Source: Arbacia lixula
Lineage: Eukaryota; Echinodermata; Echinoidea; Arbacioida; Arbaciidae
Reading direction: 5' to 3'
NCBI GenBank assembly: GCA_963669155.1
Contig: CAVLGW020000024.1
Location: forward strand, 61,001-125,000
DNA length: 64,000 nt
Part shown: positions 1-10,499 of the stretch, piece after piece
How positions within the stretch are numbered: position 1 is the stretch's first letter
Layout of the letters: each line of letters begins with the position of its first letter
The notes under the pieces: generated by a model
Database searches by the model: none
What the model saw: the letters and a program-made list of their open reading frames with translations, nothing else
What the model was told of the DNA's origin: nothing
Made by a program: the position numbers and the translations under genes

Positions 1-710
1 GTAGGTGTAATTGCTACATTAATAAGCATTGCATACGTAAGAATTCTTCAATTAATCATGATTGGGACTGAAATTAATGATGATCTGGCCAAGGGGCCAT
101 GCATGCTTACTACGTTTGTAATTTTCAGTCATTCATTCTTTCAATTGCCCTCAATATGTTAAAACAATGTAATTATCATATGGTAACAATTCACCAAACT
201 TTTAAAGACCTGATCTCAAACCGATTGCTTACGAGCTCTTTAATTTAGTAGCTTTAAATTGTTATTTCATATCTCTGACAAAGCATCAAGTATGGAAAGT
301 GAACTATAAATTATATTAAATTACAAACCTGTGTTCATCCAGGGCATCCATGCCAGACTGCTATGGACATTCCAGGGGGTAATAGTACAGGCATGCTTCA
401 TTTGTCTTGGTAGTGTCTAGCCTCCCTCCTCGCACAAATCTGAAGAAATTAAAAAGGGAATAAAATTATATCAGTATTTTGGACAGCAGTCACAGCACAA
501 TTTGATGTATTGGCAATAAGTTACATGTAGTTAAACGAATCACATCACATATGAAATGGCTTTCCATGTTGAAGAAGTTTGGGGTTAATCTTAGTTCTTG
601 CCTATCATGCTACAACTCAATAACAGTTATAACTGTACGAGGTGAATCGTATAACCACCATCGGTCAGCAGCCGATTCTCACAGCAGACTCCTTACTCCT
701 AGTCCTAGCC
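1..710. other. No recognisable feature
   Basis: AT-rich unique-looking sequence. I see no exon-like open frame with splice sites, no inverted repeat and no simple repeat here. Confidence 0.5.
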
Positions 711-1201
711 TCACACTCACACACACTTACACACACACACACGCGCACAATCACACACACACGCACATACACACACACGCACACACACTCACGCACACAC
801 TCACACACACACACACACACACACACATTTACACATACACGCACATACACACACTAACGCACACTTACACACACACCCAGACGCACACACACATCCGCTC
901 ACGCACCTACTCACACACACACACACACGCACACACACAGACGTACACACACATAGACACACACACATACACACACACATATATGCACACACAAACACAC
1001 AGACAGACACACACATACGCGCAGACAGACACAGACAGACAGACACATACACATACAGACACATATCACAATATTTATCAAGTATCATTATTCATATCAT
1101 GTTATTTGCTGAATTTTATCATGATGGAAACACACAAACACAAACACACAGACACACACACACAGCCACACAAACACACATGCACACACACACACACACA
1201 G
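711..1201. repeat. (CA)n-rich microsatellite block
   Basis: Long imperfect run of CA dinucleotides with GC, TA and GA variants, interrupted around 1077-1125 by about 50 bases of non-repetitive sequence. Open frames through it on both strands translate to His-Thr or Cys-Val runs and are artefacts of the repeat, not genes. Confidence 0.95.
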
Positions 1202-1333
1202 CTTAGTAAATGTAAATGTCATGACAAATGCTAGCATCATGCATAGTATTGTGAAAATATCATGATCACATCATAATCTGATAATATGATAGATTGGTTC
1301 TTCTGTAAATGGTATCTTTGGAAATATCATGAT

Positions 1334-2250
1334 TTATATTCCACATACTAAGAATGTTGCTATATGATTGGTCAATAGTTGATCACGTGATGAAGCGTAG
1401 TTTTTCCCCATCTGATCACCTGAGCAGAAAAGTTCGTTACACTGTAGGTGATAGTACTTTTTTGAGAAGGAAAGTTCGTTACACTCTAGGTGATAGTACT
1501 TTTTGGTTTCGCTGATCTCTTCACTCCTCACAGTCCTAACGCGTGATCAATATTTTAAGTACGCGCAAAATAAAAGTGCGTAGCTCGGACTATCGGCGCA
1601 GACGACACCGCGGTGCGCGCGCGGAAATTAAAATGTTTGGTTATAGCGCGCTGCGCCGCGCGCGTACGTACAAAGCAGTGCAAGCCTTCCATTTCCCCCA
1701 CACAGTATTTCACCAAAGCAAGTGTGCAATTCTCTACCACCTCGTACCAAAATTGACCTAGAATTTCACTTGCCTGTAATCAATTACAATTATGAAGAGT
1801 ATTCTCGGAGGATCTATGTTCTCACCGATACCGCACAGGTAAGAGAATTTTGATTACTTCTTGCTTTTCCGTCAAAATCTTACAAATTAGCATCAACATG
1901 TCATTGTGTTCGTTGGAATTTGTAGAGTCTAGCAATTACGTGCACAAAGTCAATTTGCTTCCGGGTTTCGGAGCGTCGCGTGAATATGTAGCCGCACTGA
2001 CACGAATGCTTTTGTACGTTAAATTGTCATTTATTTTATAGATTGTTGGTATCAGATGTGGAATATAAAGTAAATAATCACTTTTGGTTTCAGGCAATGA
2101 GACGAAATATCACTTCCTCGGCGATCTGAATGTATACGCTATCTTTCCTCAGCTAAAAGCTTCGGAAAGATAGCTACATCCAGATCGCCTCGGAAGTGAT
2201 ATTTCGTCCCATTACCTTCACCGACGTTGATTATTTGCTTAATAACTGCC
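1334..2250 (+). repeat. Left terminal inverted repeat of the 6 kb element
   Basis: Matches the reverse complement of 6735-7337 with scattered substitutions. It is about 300 bases longer than the right arm because of a GC-rich insert around 1580-1680 and extra sequence to about 2010. It also contains a short internal duplication near 1430-1505 (a block with AAAGTTCGTTACACT and AGGTGATAGTACTTTTT occurs twice). Confidence 0.8.
2098..2210. repeat. Long hairpin inside left TIR
   Basis: About 50-base arms pair almost perfectly around a short loop (GAGACGAAATATCACTTCC against GGAAGTGATATTTCGTCCC at the base). The same hairpin occurs in the right arm at 6777-6887. Confidence 0.85.
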
Positions 2251-2261
2251 AATATCATAGT

Positions 2262-2614
2262 ATTCTAACAAATATCATGGTAACATGATAATACTTCTGT
2301 TAATATCATGATAACATCATGGTACTCCTGCGCATATCATGAAAATATCATAGTATTTCTGCAACTGTCATGATACTTTTGCGAATATCATGGTAAAATC
2401 ATAATATTTCGGTGAATATCATGATACTATCATAGTATTTCTGCAACTATCTTGATACTTTGGCGAATATCATGATACAATCATAATATTTTGGTGAATA
2501 TCATGATGATATCATAGTATTTCTGCAACTATCATGATACTTTTGCGAATATCATGATAAAATCATAATATTTTGGTGAATATCATGATAATATCATGAT
2601 AATAGTATAATACT
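2262..2614. repeat. TATCATGATA-type minisatellite, about 83-bp period
   Basis: Imperfect tandem units built from ATATCATGATA and ATCATAATATTTTGGTGA, with the higher-order unit repeating about every 83 bases. Similar motifs appear just outside the element at 1223-1333. The block ends in TTTTTGTAAGGGTT, a junction that recurs at 13193. Confidence 0.8.
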
Positions 2615-2918
2615 TTTTTGTAAGGGTTCCCCTCTTATATCAACTTTAATCACAATTTCTCGCTGTTGAAATACAAACTGATGATATCTATTATGGTATA
2701 TTCTTCCGCGAGTGAGCGAGTTATACGCACAGAGCTAAGCGAGCGGAATTAGCATGCATGTACACATGCACGCAGGCTCGCTACGCTCGCATCCGTTTTC
2801 ACTGTAGCTGCTTGTGATATTGTACTCCAGGAAATTTACTAATTTTGGACAAAAGTCGGGTTTTGTGCTTCTTAGTTCTTGTAGTTCTTGTTTTTTGATC
2901 CATGATGGAAGATGATCG

Positions 2919-3814
2919 ATGGCGGGTTGTCAGGTCCAGAGAATAAAGGGAAACGGAACTTGTGAAGGCAAAACAAAGGAGGGTATCGCCTATCGGTGCA
3001 TGGTGTACTACGATCAGCCCGCTCACGCAGTGAGGCCGCATTGTTCATGCACTGAACTACGTAGTGCTATAGTTCAGTGTGCTCATGCCATGGTGCATGG
3101 TGAGTACAATTATTTTCTTCACTCCATTCTGATGAATTTTGACAAATTTTCCATGCAGGGAAGGCATAAAAGGTGACTCGAAACGGAGCTCGTCATCTCT
3201 GAAATGTACGTGCCTCGGGACAAGTGTGATCTTGACCCGAATAAAGGGATAGCTCAAATTTCATTCACAGAAATAATAGTCAGTGGGCACTGTCCCTTTG
3301 TAACAAGTAACAGTAACAATTTAGTAACAACAGTACTAATTTTTTTAGGCTAAAATGTACTTGTGAAAATATTAATATTGATATTAACAAGTTCAACGTG
3401 TATCAATGTAAAAAATCAATGCGAATTGCAGCACAATTATACGATTTATAGAGAGTTTTTTAAGTAGTGACACTAGTGTGCTGATCGATACTCTGGCAGT
3501 AGGCCTATACCCCAATTACATTGTGTGAAAATGTGAGGAATGTTATTGTTACATTATAATTCTTATCAATTGACCCAAAATTGTATATTTTCAAAATCAT
3601 CCAACAACATAACTCGCTTACATGTAGCTGCTTTATTAAAACAGTGCATGATTTTCTTTGTTCTTCATTGTAGAAAACACATGACTTAGGGTTGCTCATC
3701 AAGCTGCCAGGTGTAGTCCATCCGCGCTGCTGGACATGTAGACATCACTCTTGGAATTGCTGTCCCAACCTGGGTATGGTGGAGCGCCTTCCTCATCAGG
3801 ACAACAATATGTGA
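2919..3814 (+). CDS. Candidate two-exon small cysteine-rich protein (94 aa)
   Basis: Function unknown. Exon 1 (2919-3099) starts at ATG in a good context and ends at a strong donor, G|GTGAGT, in phase 1. The best-fitting acceptor is CTGCCAG at 3710; exon 2 (3711-3814) continues in phase and stops at TGA. The product would have 10 cysteines, including HCSC, RCWTC and NCC clusters, and no signal peptide or membrane segment. The splice join is my inference: the acceptor has a weak pyrimidine tract, and another acceptor at 3673 would need a different upstream phase. It lies inside the 6 kb TIR element, so it could be element cargo or a decayed host exon. AATAAA occurs near 4358. Confidence 0.25.
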
Positions 3815-3972
3815 GAGAAGATCAGTATTCAGTCGTGCAAAAATAGCAAGCACAGACCCTAATCTTTGTGCTGGTCATTGTGATTATAATTGGACACCAA
3901 CAGACGAAACCATTTTGCCACGATTCTGCAGTCGTAAATGCCTCCTTATGGAAATGAGACGTCCCTTTCGTA

Positions 3973-4095
3973 ATGGCAGCGTGGACTCCGTCGACGTCGT
4001 CCGCCCGTAGCTCGAGCCGCCGCAGCATCAACGACATCGCGACCGCACCACAAGAAATATTTTCCGTGGAGGAATTTCCCACATTTGACCTGTGA
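3973..4095 (+). CDS. Possible short serine/arginine-rich ORF or 3' exon (40 aa)
   Basis: Frame opens after a TGA at 3958; it runs from an ATG through a Ser/Arg-rich stretch to an acidic end (SVEEFPTFDL) and TGA. Local GC is higher than in the flanks. It could be a terminal exon of the upstream small gene or chance. The AATAAA at about 4358 would serve as its poly(A) signal. Not recognised. Confidence 0.15.
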   Translation: MAAWTPSTSSARSSSRRSINDIATAPQEIFSVEEFPTFDL

Positions 4096-4109
4096 CTTTG
4101 AACTAATAT

Positions 4110-5300
4110 CCCTGTTGCCACTGTCAAGGATTTTTTTTATTGGACTCCTTTCTTGGATAACTATTTTTTTTTTGGAATATTCCCCCAAGCACACTCGTGA
4201 GTTGTTTAGTAAATGTAACTGTTTGAAATGATGATTGGTATCTCCATTTTAAGTGTTCTACATTTAATCTGAATCGGATTGTACGCAGATGTATGCCTGC
4301 ACATTCTAATTGATGTCATGTTGTGATCGAGCTCCTAATCGTTTGAACCTTCCATCAATAAACGGAAAGAAACGAACTTTTATCTCTCTTGCATTTTTTG
4401 TGTGTCTTCCTTAGCTTAATCTTAAATCTAATTTTAAGTTCTCTGTGCGATCTTTCCACATAGCCCATAAATAGCTTGAACAATATTTATTATGCAAATT
4501 ATTAGTGAAAGAGCTTTCTGTTTCTGGGATAATTTTAATTAGAATGTATATCAGTAGTAAGGATAGCATGCTCAATCCTGTGAATCCACCTGAATTATAC
4601 CTGCAGCAGACTACTGAATACGAATCAATACATGTAAGAATCTCGGGTTGAGATTATCCTAATAATTATGTCATCTATCTAATGGTTAGCAGTAGATGCA
4701 GGCTTCCAATCTAATGTTCTTTTTATTAGTGTGCAGGATGGAGCAGGCTATTGTGTCCTAACTACTGGGTGTACGCCTTATTTTTCTCTCAAACTTTTAT
4801 TAAAATGTTTACATGTATTGTTAATAGGAGTCAAAACTGTGAAAATTTGTGATTACTCCAGGCGTGTGAGAGAGAAGGGGGTTATAAAAAGAGAGAAATG
4901 AGGTAATGAATATAAATGAGGACAAACATAAGAAGAGGGAAGAGAGATAACTGGTGTAAGGAGGGGAGGGCAGGGAGAGAAGTGGCTGGCATAAGGAGGG
5001 GAAAGTAGGTAAAAAACAAGGCATTAGCAATATTGTGTCTCGCCCACTTGCGAAAATAACCAGAAATATCGCGATCTCCGTTGCTACGCAAAAGAATTGT
5101 ATCCCTGGCTGATTGTGAAATATCTGCCATAGAATGTAACATTCCATAAATGAGAAGGGCTATTTCACGCAATGCTACTTACTCTATCTACTCCCCCTCC
5201 CCCACCTTCCCCCTTCTTTGAGATGGAATAAAAAGCCTCCACCAAGTTCTATTAGATTAGACAAAGACAAAACAGGATGATAATCAGTTGCACAATAGAG
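4110..5300. other. Element interior without recognisable genes
   Basis: No exon-like frame. Contains a purine-rich stretch at 4866-5000 and the poly(A)-like signal near 4358. Confidence 0.5.
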
Positions 5301-5384
5301 GCGAAGTAAACTTTGTCTTCTGTGCACAAGTTAGGAAGCCTTCACCAAGAGTCTTGCAAGTAAACTTTAATGTATGTCCTCAAA

Positions 5385-5397
5385 TGACCTTTGACCT
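5385..5397 (-). promoter_or_regulatory. Perfect DR1 nuclear-receptor half-site pair in repeat unit
   Basis: TGACCTTTGACCT is the reverse complement of AGGTCA-A-AGGTCA, the consensus DR1 bound by RXR/HNF4-type receptors. It is part of the repeat unit, so binding is only a possibility. Confidence 0.3.
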
Positions 5398-5541
5398 TAT
5401 CATGTGACCTCTTACAGCACAATAACATGCAGGTGCCCCCAGTGCATCCATCATCCAAGTTTGATTGCCATTGTAGCAACATGTGATGAGTTATGTGTGA
5501 TAAGAGAGTCTTGCAAGTAAACTTTAACGTATGACCTCAAA

Positions 5542-5554
5542 TGACCTTTGACCT
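5542..5554 (-). promoter_or_regulatory. Second perfect DR1 in the same array
   Basis: Same TGACCT-T-TGACCT motif in the next unit. The third unit (near 5684) has decayed to TGACCTTTGAAAT. Confidence 0.3.
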
Positions 5555-6385
5555 TATCCTGTGACCTCCAACGGTACCATAACATGAAGGTACCCCCAGT
5601 GCATTTATGACCCAAGTTAGGTTGTAATCCAAGCAACCTATGTGAAGTTATTTGTCAAAAGAGAGTCTTGCACGTGACCTCAAATGACCTTTGAAATCAT
5701 CACATGACCTCTGACAACACCATAACATGAAGATACCCCTAGTGCTTCTATCAACCAAGTGTGGCTGCCATTGCTGTAACAGTTGCCAAGTTATGGATCA
5801 TAAGAGAGTCTTGCAGGTAAACTTTAACATTTGTGACGGACGACGGACGGACGACGGACGGACGATGGACGGACGACGGACGGACGACGGACGGACGCCA
5901 TTTGGATCCCTTAGTCTCGCCTTCACCTCCGGTGGGCGAGACAAAAAGGGGAGTACACAAAGAGTCGTTTTCTCCTTGATGTGTGTTCTAGAATTCTCAA
6001 ATAATGTCTCTACTCTGTTCCTCATCTCTCCTTTTCTCCCTCCCTATCTATTTCTCTCACACACTCAATATCTATCTGTTCATCTGTGATCTGTCCACCG
6101 ATTTCACGCTCGCACCATTCAAATTTCATGTAGGCTTCACAGCATACAACGCACGAAACAACTCACAGCACATTACATGAAAACATGCATATGGGACTTC
6201 GTACTGGGAGATGTGGGGGGGGGGGTGATCTCGACCCGATTAAACACGATTTTAGCTAGATATATTGATTTTCCACTCGGATATGGTTTCAATTAGCGAG
6301 CTCAACTTCTGTTTTGTGTGAAAAGAGACGTGTGGGGAAAAAATGAAGTACTTGATCTACTGTCACTGTCTGTATACGGAAAAGG

Positions 6386-6435
6386 CACACACACACGTTC
6401 GTATATTTCAACACACGCGCACACACACACACACA
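6386..6435. repeat. (CA)n microsatellite
   Basis: Two CA tracts separated by GTTCGTATATTTCAA. Simple repeat. Confidence 0.9.
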
Positions 6436-6734
6436 ATAGTGATGAAACATGTGAAATAAAACACTGATAACGCAACTATTTCTACCTGTTAATCCTGTTG
6501 ATTATTATTTCAGACATTATTGATATATCCCAGGTAAAGAACTATACACACAACTATCAATTACACGAGTTTTCAAACTTTGAAAATAAAAGCAAATATA
6601 TTTCTGGAGTTCTGTATGTAATTTTCTGTGGGACATACAGGGCCGTGACGAGAGGAAAGCCATGACATGACGTCACGTAGACTGAGTCGTATTTCGTTAA
6701 TGGTTTTAAGGCCCGGAAGAGAGCCTATTTTTGT

Positions 6735-7337
6735 GGTACTTTAGTAAGCAAATAATCAACGTTGGTGAGGGTGATGGGACGAACTATCACTTCCGAGGCG
6801 ATCTGGATGTAGCTATCTTTCCGAAGCGCAGCTGAGGAAAGATAGCGTATACATTCAGATCGCCGAGGAAGTGATAAGTTCGTCTCATTACCTGAAACCA
6901 AAAGTTGCTTATTTGCTTTATATTGCACATCTGAAACCAACTATCTATACCAAAAATGACAATTTGACGTACAAAAGTAATGTTTACTTTTCTACCTAAC
7001 CCCGAGCCGCTGCCATGGGGAACACCCGTTAAGACGCGCGTTACTAGGACGCGCGTTACTGGGACGCGCGTTACTAGGACGCGCGTTATGACGCGTCAGG
7101 AGGAGCTACTGTCAGTTGATAATCCGAGTGTAAAACACTTTCATTTCGCGCGTACTCAAAATATTGATCACGCGTTAGGACTGTGAGGAGTGAAGGGATC
7201 AGCGAAACCAAAAAGTAATATCACCTAGATTGTAACGCACTTTTCTTCTCAGGTGATCAGATGAGCAAAACTACCCTTTATCACGCGATCAACTCTTGAC
7301 CAATCATATAGCAGCATTCTTAGTATGTGGAATATAA
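6735..7337 (-). repeat. Right terminal inverted repeat of the 6 kb element
   Basis: Inverted counterpart of 1334-2250. It carries its own short minisatellite of ACGCGCGTTACTAGG units at 7032-7088 that is absent from the left arm, so the arms have diverged since insertion. Confidence 0.8.
6777..6887. repeat. Long hairpin inside right TIR
   Basis: Palindrome homologous to 2098-2210. Base pairing is kept despite substitutions, including the loop region with AGCTGAGGAAAG against CTTTCCGAAGC. Confidence 0.85.
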
Positions 7338-9127
7338 TTTAGTATATCTAGACTAGAGGCTAGACGATTTTTGTGATATCATATGTTGATAAACAGATTA
7401 CAAATATAATATGCTTTCATTAAATACAAAATTCATGGATATTTTTTCCTTCTATGCCTGATTTCCATATTATGGGACAGGAACGATATAATGGGATCTC
7501 AATCTACAAGAGGTATTTTTTTTTGATAATCAGGTCTGGAGTGAAGACTGCATGCGATACCCATGCCTCATTAAAGGGTTTTAGTTTTGTGCAAATTCGA
7601 AAAAAATATCCCTTAAAATTTGTGGATTTTTGGATAAAGTCATTATTACATTTATGTGTGGCTTAAGATGGTTACGTCTGTGGGTAAAATATTATTACAT
7701 TTATGGGTGTAATTACACTTGTGGGTGTAACAGGGAGTGGCATGAGGAGTTAACAGAAACTTGTTTGAAAAACGTCAACGTGTCTTCAATACCCCTATTT
7801 TTCCTTCTTTTCTAAACGTTGAGGTAGTGAGGGAATATTAAGTTGCTAATAATCTTATATCTACGGATCTTATTCTGTATAATAAAAATATGATTTTACA
7901 TGAAAATACTGAAGACCTATTTAGTTATTTATTTATTTGGGTACGGCGTTCCCAAGGATTTTTTTATTGTGTGTGTGTATGTGTGTGTGTGTGCATTGCT
8001 GTCACCGTTACGGTGATCCCAAGGGTGATGCTTGTTATTTTCCAGCACGGTAGTGCTGTGCACGCTCCAATCAGTGTTTTGTAAAGCGAGATTTGATTAG
8101 CCAAGATCTAAGTGTTGGGACCCATTGTACAAAACGTATTATTAATGGTAACTTTGCTATGAACGGCAACTATCATTGATAACCTTGCATTTGATTGGCT
8201 GTCGAGCCAATAGTCAGCAGTGATGACATAGTTACCATAAATAATAAGTTTTATGCAACGGGGCCAAGGCCTGATATTTTACTAGTATTACATATTGCCC
8301 CGTGTACGTAAACGTGAACTGGCGTTTATCTACAGTACCCATATGCTAGTTCATTGATCGGTCGTAGGGATCATTACTTTTGTGGAGGTAACAATATCCT
8401 TTATAAATGTGTAATTATGGATGCGTACTTTTTCAAGCATTGTGTAGTGTAGGGGAGCTGTACAGTGTGGTCCAACCTGTCTTTGTTGGGTTAATACTTT
8501 ATTACCGGAGAGCAGTGCCGTAGATAAGCTCGTACACCCGGAAGAGAAGGGGGGGGGGATGTCTCTGCTGCCAACACTAGTGAAGTTGATCTTTACTGGT
8601 AGTTTTCTCTTCCCTTTGTTCTTGGGTAATTACACTGTCTGTATGACTTGACAGAATGTTTATAATTGTTATACACTTTTGATCGTATGATTTAGCTTGT
8701 ATGTTGTTTTTTGCCGAGCTTGCAAGTGGTATATGTGTCTTTCATATACATGTTCTTTTGTTTTAATTTGTAAATGTCAATAATACTTGTAATTCATTTC
8801 TTTTAATAACTATTAGTAAGCATTGCCGCTGCAATTTTTCGAAATTACATTGATTTTATTCTGAAACTCTGAATTCCAGGCCATGGATTTGGAACATATC
8901 AGATAAGTTTGTTCTTTTGAGGTATTGGACGTTATGTATAACACCCCCCCCCCCCCTCCCCCATAATATCTCCGCCATGTAGGAAGGCTGTATCGACAAA
9001 ATATTTTGTACAGAGATGAAAGGACATGTAAATGGCGCGGCTGCATAATTTTTATTCATGAAAGAAATATTCATACTTGTATCCATCTTAATTCTTATGC
9101 AAATTAGATGCATATTTTTACAAGTGA
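7338..9127. other. No gene seen; one GT repeat
   Basis: AT-rich. A GT microsatellite lies at about 7968-7994 and a C-run at 8942-8957. Short ORFs here lack splice sites and resemble no family I know. Confidence 0.5.
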
Positions 9128-9131
9128 TTAA

Positions 9132-10250
9132 CTCTTTGTGCGTTCACCTGTGAACCCCCTGTGCGTTGCATTAATTTGAGTGTGCGCATATTCCAATGAA
9201 CTCTTGTCGGAGTAGTAGCTTTCAAGGGCTAAAACTTTTTATTAGATTGTCTTGAGGAAAAGAAATGTACATATAAAATATAGAGAATTTCATGGGCTTT
9301 CCACTCATATGTATTTTGTCTGGCAGTTGAGGAGCTACTGTATCACAGGGCTTTACTTGTGCAGAACATTTGAAAAAAAAATGTCAATGTTTTCAGTAGT
9401 GCCAATGTTAATGATATGTTGGACTCTTCATTTGCTGTAAATTGCAGGGAAATTATTGCAGTTATTTTGCTAAGACCATGACCATGTATGGCCAAGAATT
9501 TGGCTTGATTACGACTCTAGGAGCTCTTTGTGTTGTAATACAAAGAGATCGCCTACAATGCGTACATGTACACGCACGTACCACTAAGACCATGACCTTT
9601 CTTTTGATATCAAAATCACTAAGTTTTGAAAAGAAGAAAGTTCGATGCAGGAAGTGCATAGAAAAGCCTGTATGGCCAAGAATTTGGCTTGATTAGGACT
9701 CTAGGAGCTCTTTGTGTTGTAATACAAAGAGATCGCCTACAATGCGTACATGTACACGCACGTACCACTAAGACCATGACCTTTCTATTGGTATAAAAAT
9801 CAATAAGTTTTGAAAAGAAGAAAGTTCGATACAGGATGTGCATAGAAAAGCCTGTATGGCCAGGAATTTGGCTTGGTTAGGACTCTAGGAGCTCTTTGTG
9901 TTGTAATACAAAGAGATCGCCTACAATGCGTACATGTACACACACCCACATAATCACAGTACAATAACAATGAGCTTGTGTGATTTTCTTCTGTACTGTA
10001 CTGTACAAGATGGAAAAATACCGAAACAAAATGATCAAAATTCTCCGAAATCTTCTATGTAACCCTATGCTGCAACGCGAACGAGCGGAAAGCCTATTAC
10101 AGTGACGATCGCGAGCAACAGTACCAAACAGTGATACGGTTCGCAGTACGCACATATTTCCATTTCCATTCACCTACGTGTGTTCTGTGCAAAATTGCGA
10201 ACGAAACGTGTCCACGGTTGTGCATTGATGCGAACGAAACGTACAAAGAG
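9132..10250. mobile_element. TTAA-flanked (piggyBac-like) non-autonomous element
   Basis: Ends are CTCTTTGTGCGTT at 9132 and AACGTACAAAGAG at 10250, inverted, each directly flanked by TTAA (9128-9131 and 10251-10254). TTAA duplication and ends near CYCTTTG are typical of piggyBac-type DNA transposons. No transposase frame is present; most of the interior is a tandem array. Assignment to piggyBac is by terminus only. Confidence 0.7.
9487..9945 (+). repeat. 184-bp tandem array, 2.5 units
   Basis: TATGGCCAAGAATTTGGCTTG recurs at 9487, 9671 and (as TATGGCCAGGAATTTGG) 9855, exactly 184 bases apart. Each unit contains an inner palindrome, GATCGCCTACAATGCGTACATGTACACGC-like. ORFs crossing the array on both strands are repeat translations. 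Confidence 0.95.
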
Positions 10251-10499
10251 TTAATATTCTATTAAAAAGGGTTGGCATAAAGGTCAAACTTTTGTCGAAT
10301 ATCCCAAAGAGCATTATCAACATATAAAAAATGTTTGAAATTACTTATAAATTCTTATGTATCTTATATTTTACTAAGTTCTTATGTATTGTATTGTTTT
10401 TTTCTATTTTTTTCATATTTTTATGATTTCTTTTTGCTTTCGATATGTTTTTTGATGAGTTTCAAGAACCATGTGATCAAGCAGAAGGCCTAGAAGGCA

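Larger units (their letters stand above)
5316..5960 (+). repeat. About 155-bp tandem repeats ending in a GACGGACG tract
   Basis: Three to four diverged units each contain GAGTCTTGCA(A/G)GTAAACTTTAA, CTCAAATGACCTTTGACC and CCCAGTGC-type segments. The array ends in a GACGGACG minisatellite (about 5833-5896) and then CGCCTTCACCTCCGGTGGGCGAGACAAA. The array resembles repeats I associate with echinoderm genomes; that is recollection, not a search result. Confidence 0.85.
1334..7337. mobile_element. 6 kb element with long, complex terminal inverted repeats
   Basis: The sequence starting TTATATTCCACATACTAAG at 1334 returns inverted, ending at 7337. Homology between the two ends covers an outer block (about 1334-1575 against 7140-7337) and an inner block (about 2012-2245 against 6738-6968); between them the arms differ in length and sequence. 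Inside the inner block each arm carries a 110-nt hairpin. No transposase or polymerase frame was recognised in the 4.5 kb interior, so this is a non-autonomous or decayed element; the class is uncertain. Target-site duplication is not clear. Long inverted ends are seen in Polintons and foldback elements, but no diagnostic protein supports either. Confidence 0.75.

Noticed and set aside
551..1234. 227-aa open frame
   Set aside because: Translation is a His-Thr repeat across a (CA)n microsatellite; overlapping frames exist on the other strand for the same reason.
1334..7337. Polinton/Maverick
   Set aside because: The long inverted ends fit, but no polymerase B, integrase, ATPase or capsid frame is present and the length is too short.
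9442..9843. ORFs on both strands with repeated protein segments
   Set aside because: They are translations of the 184-bp tandem array and repeat with its period.
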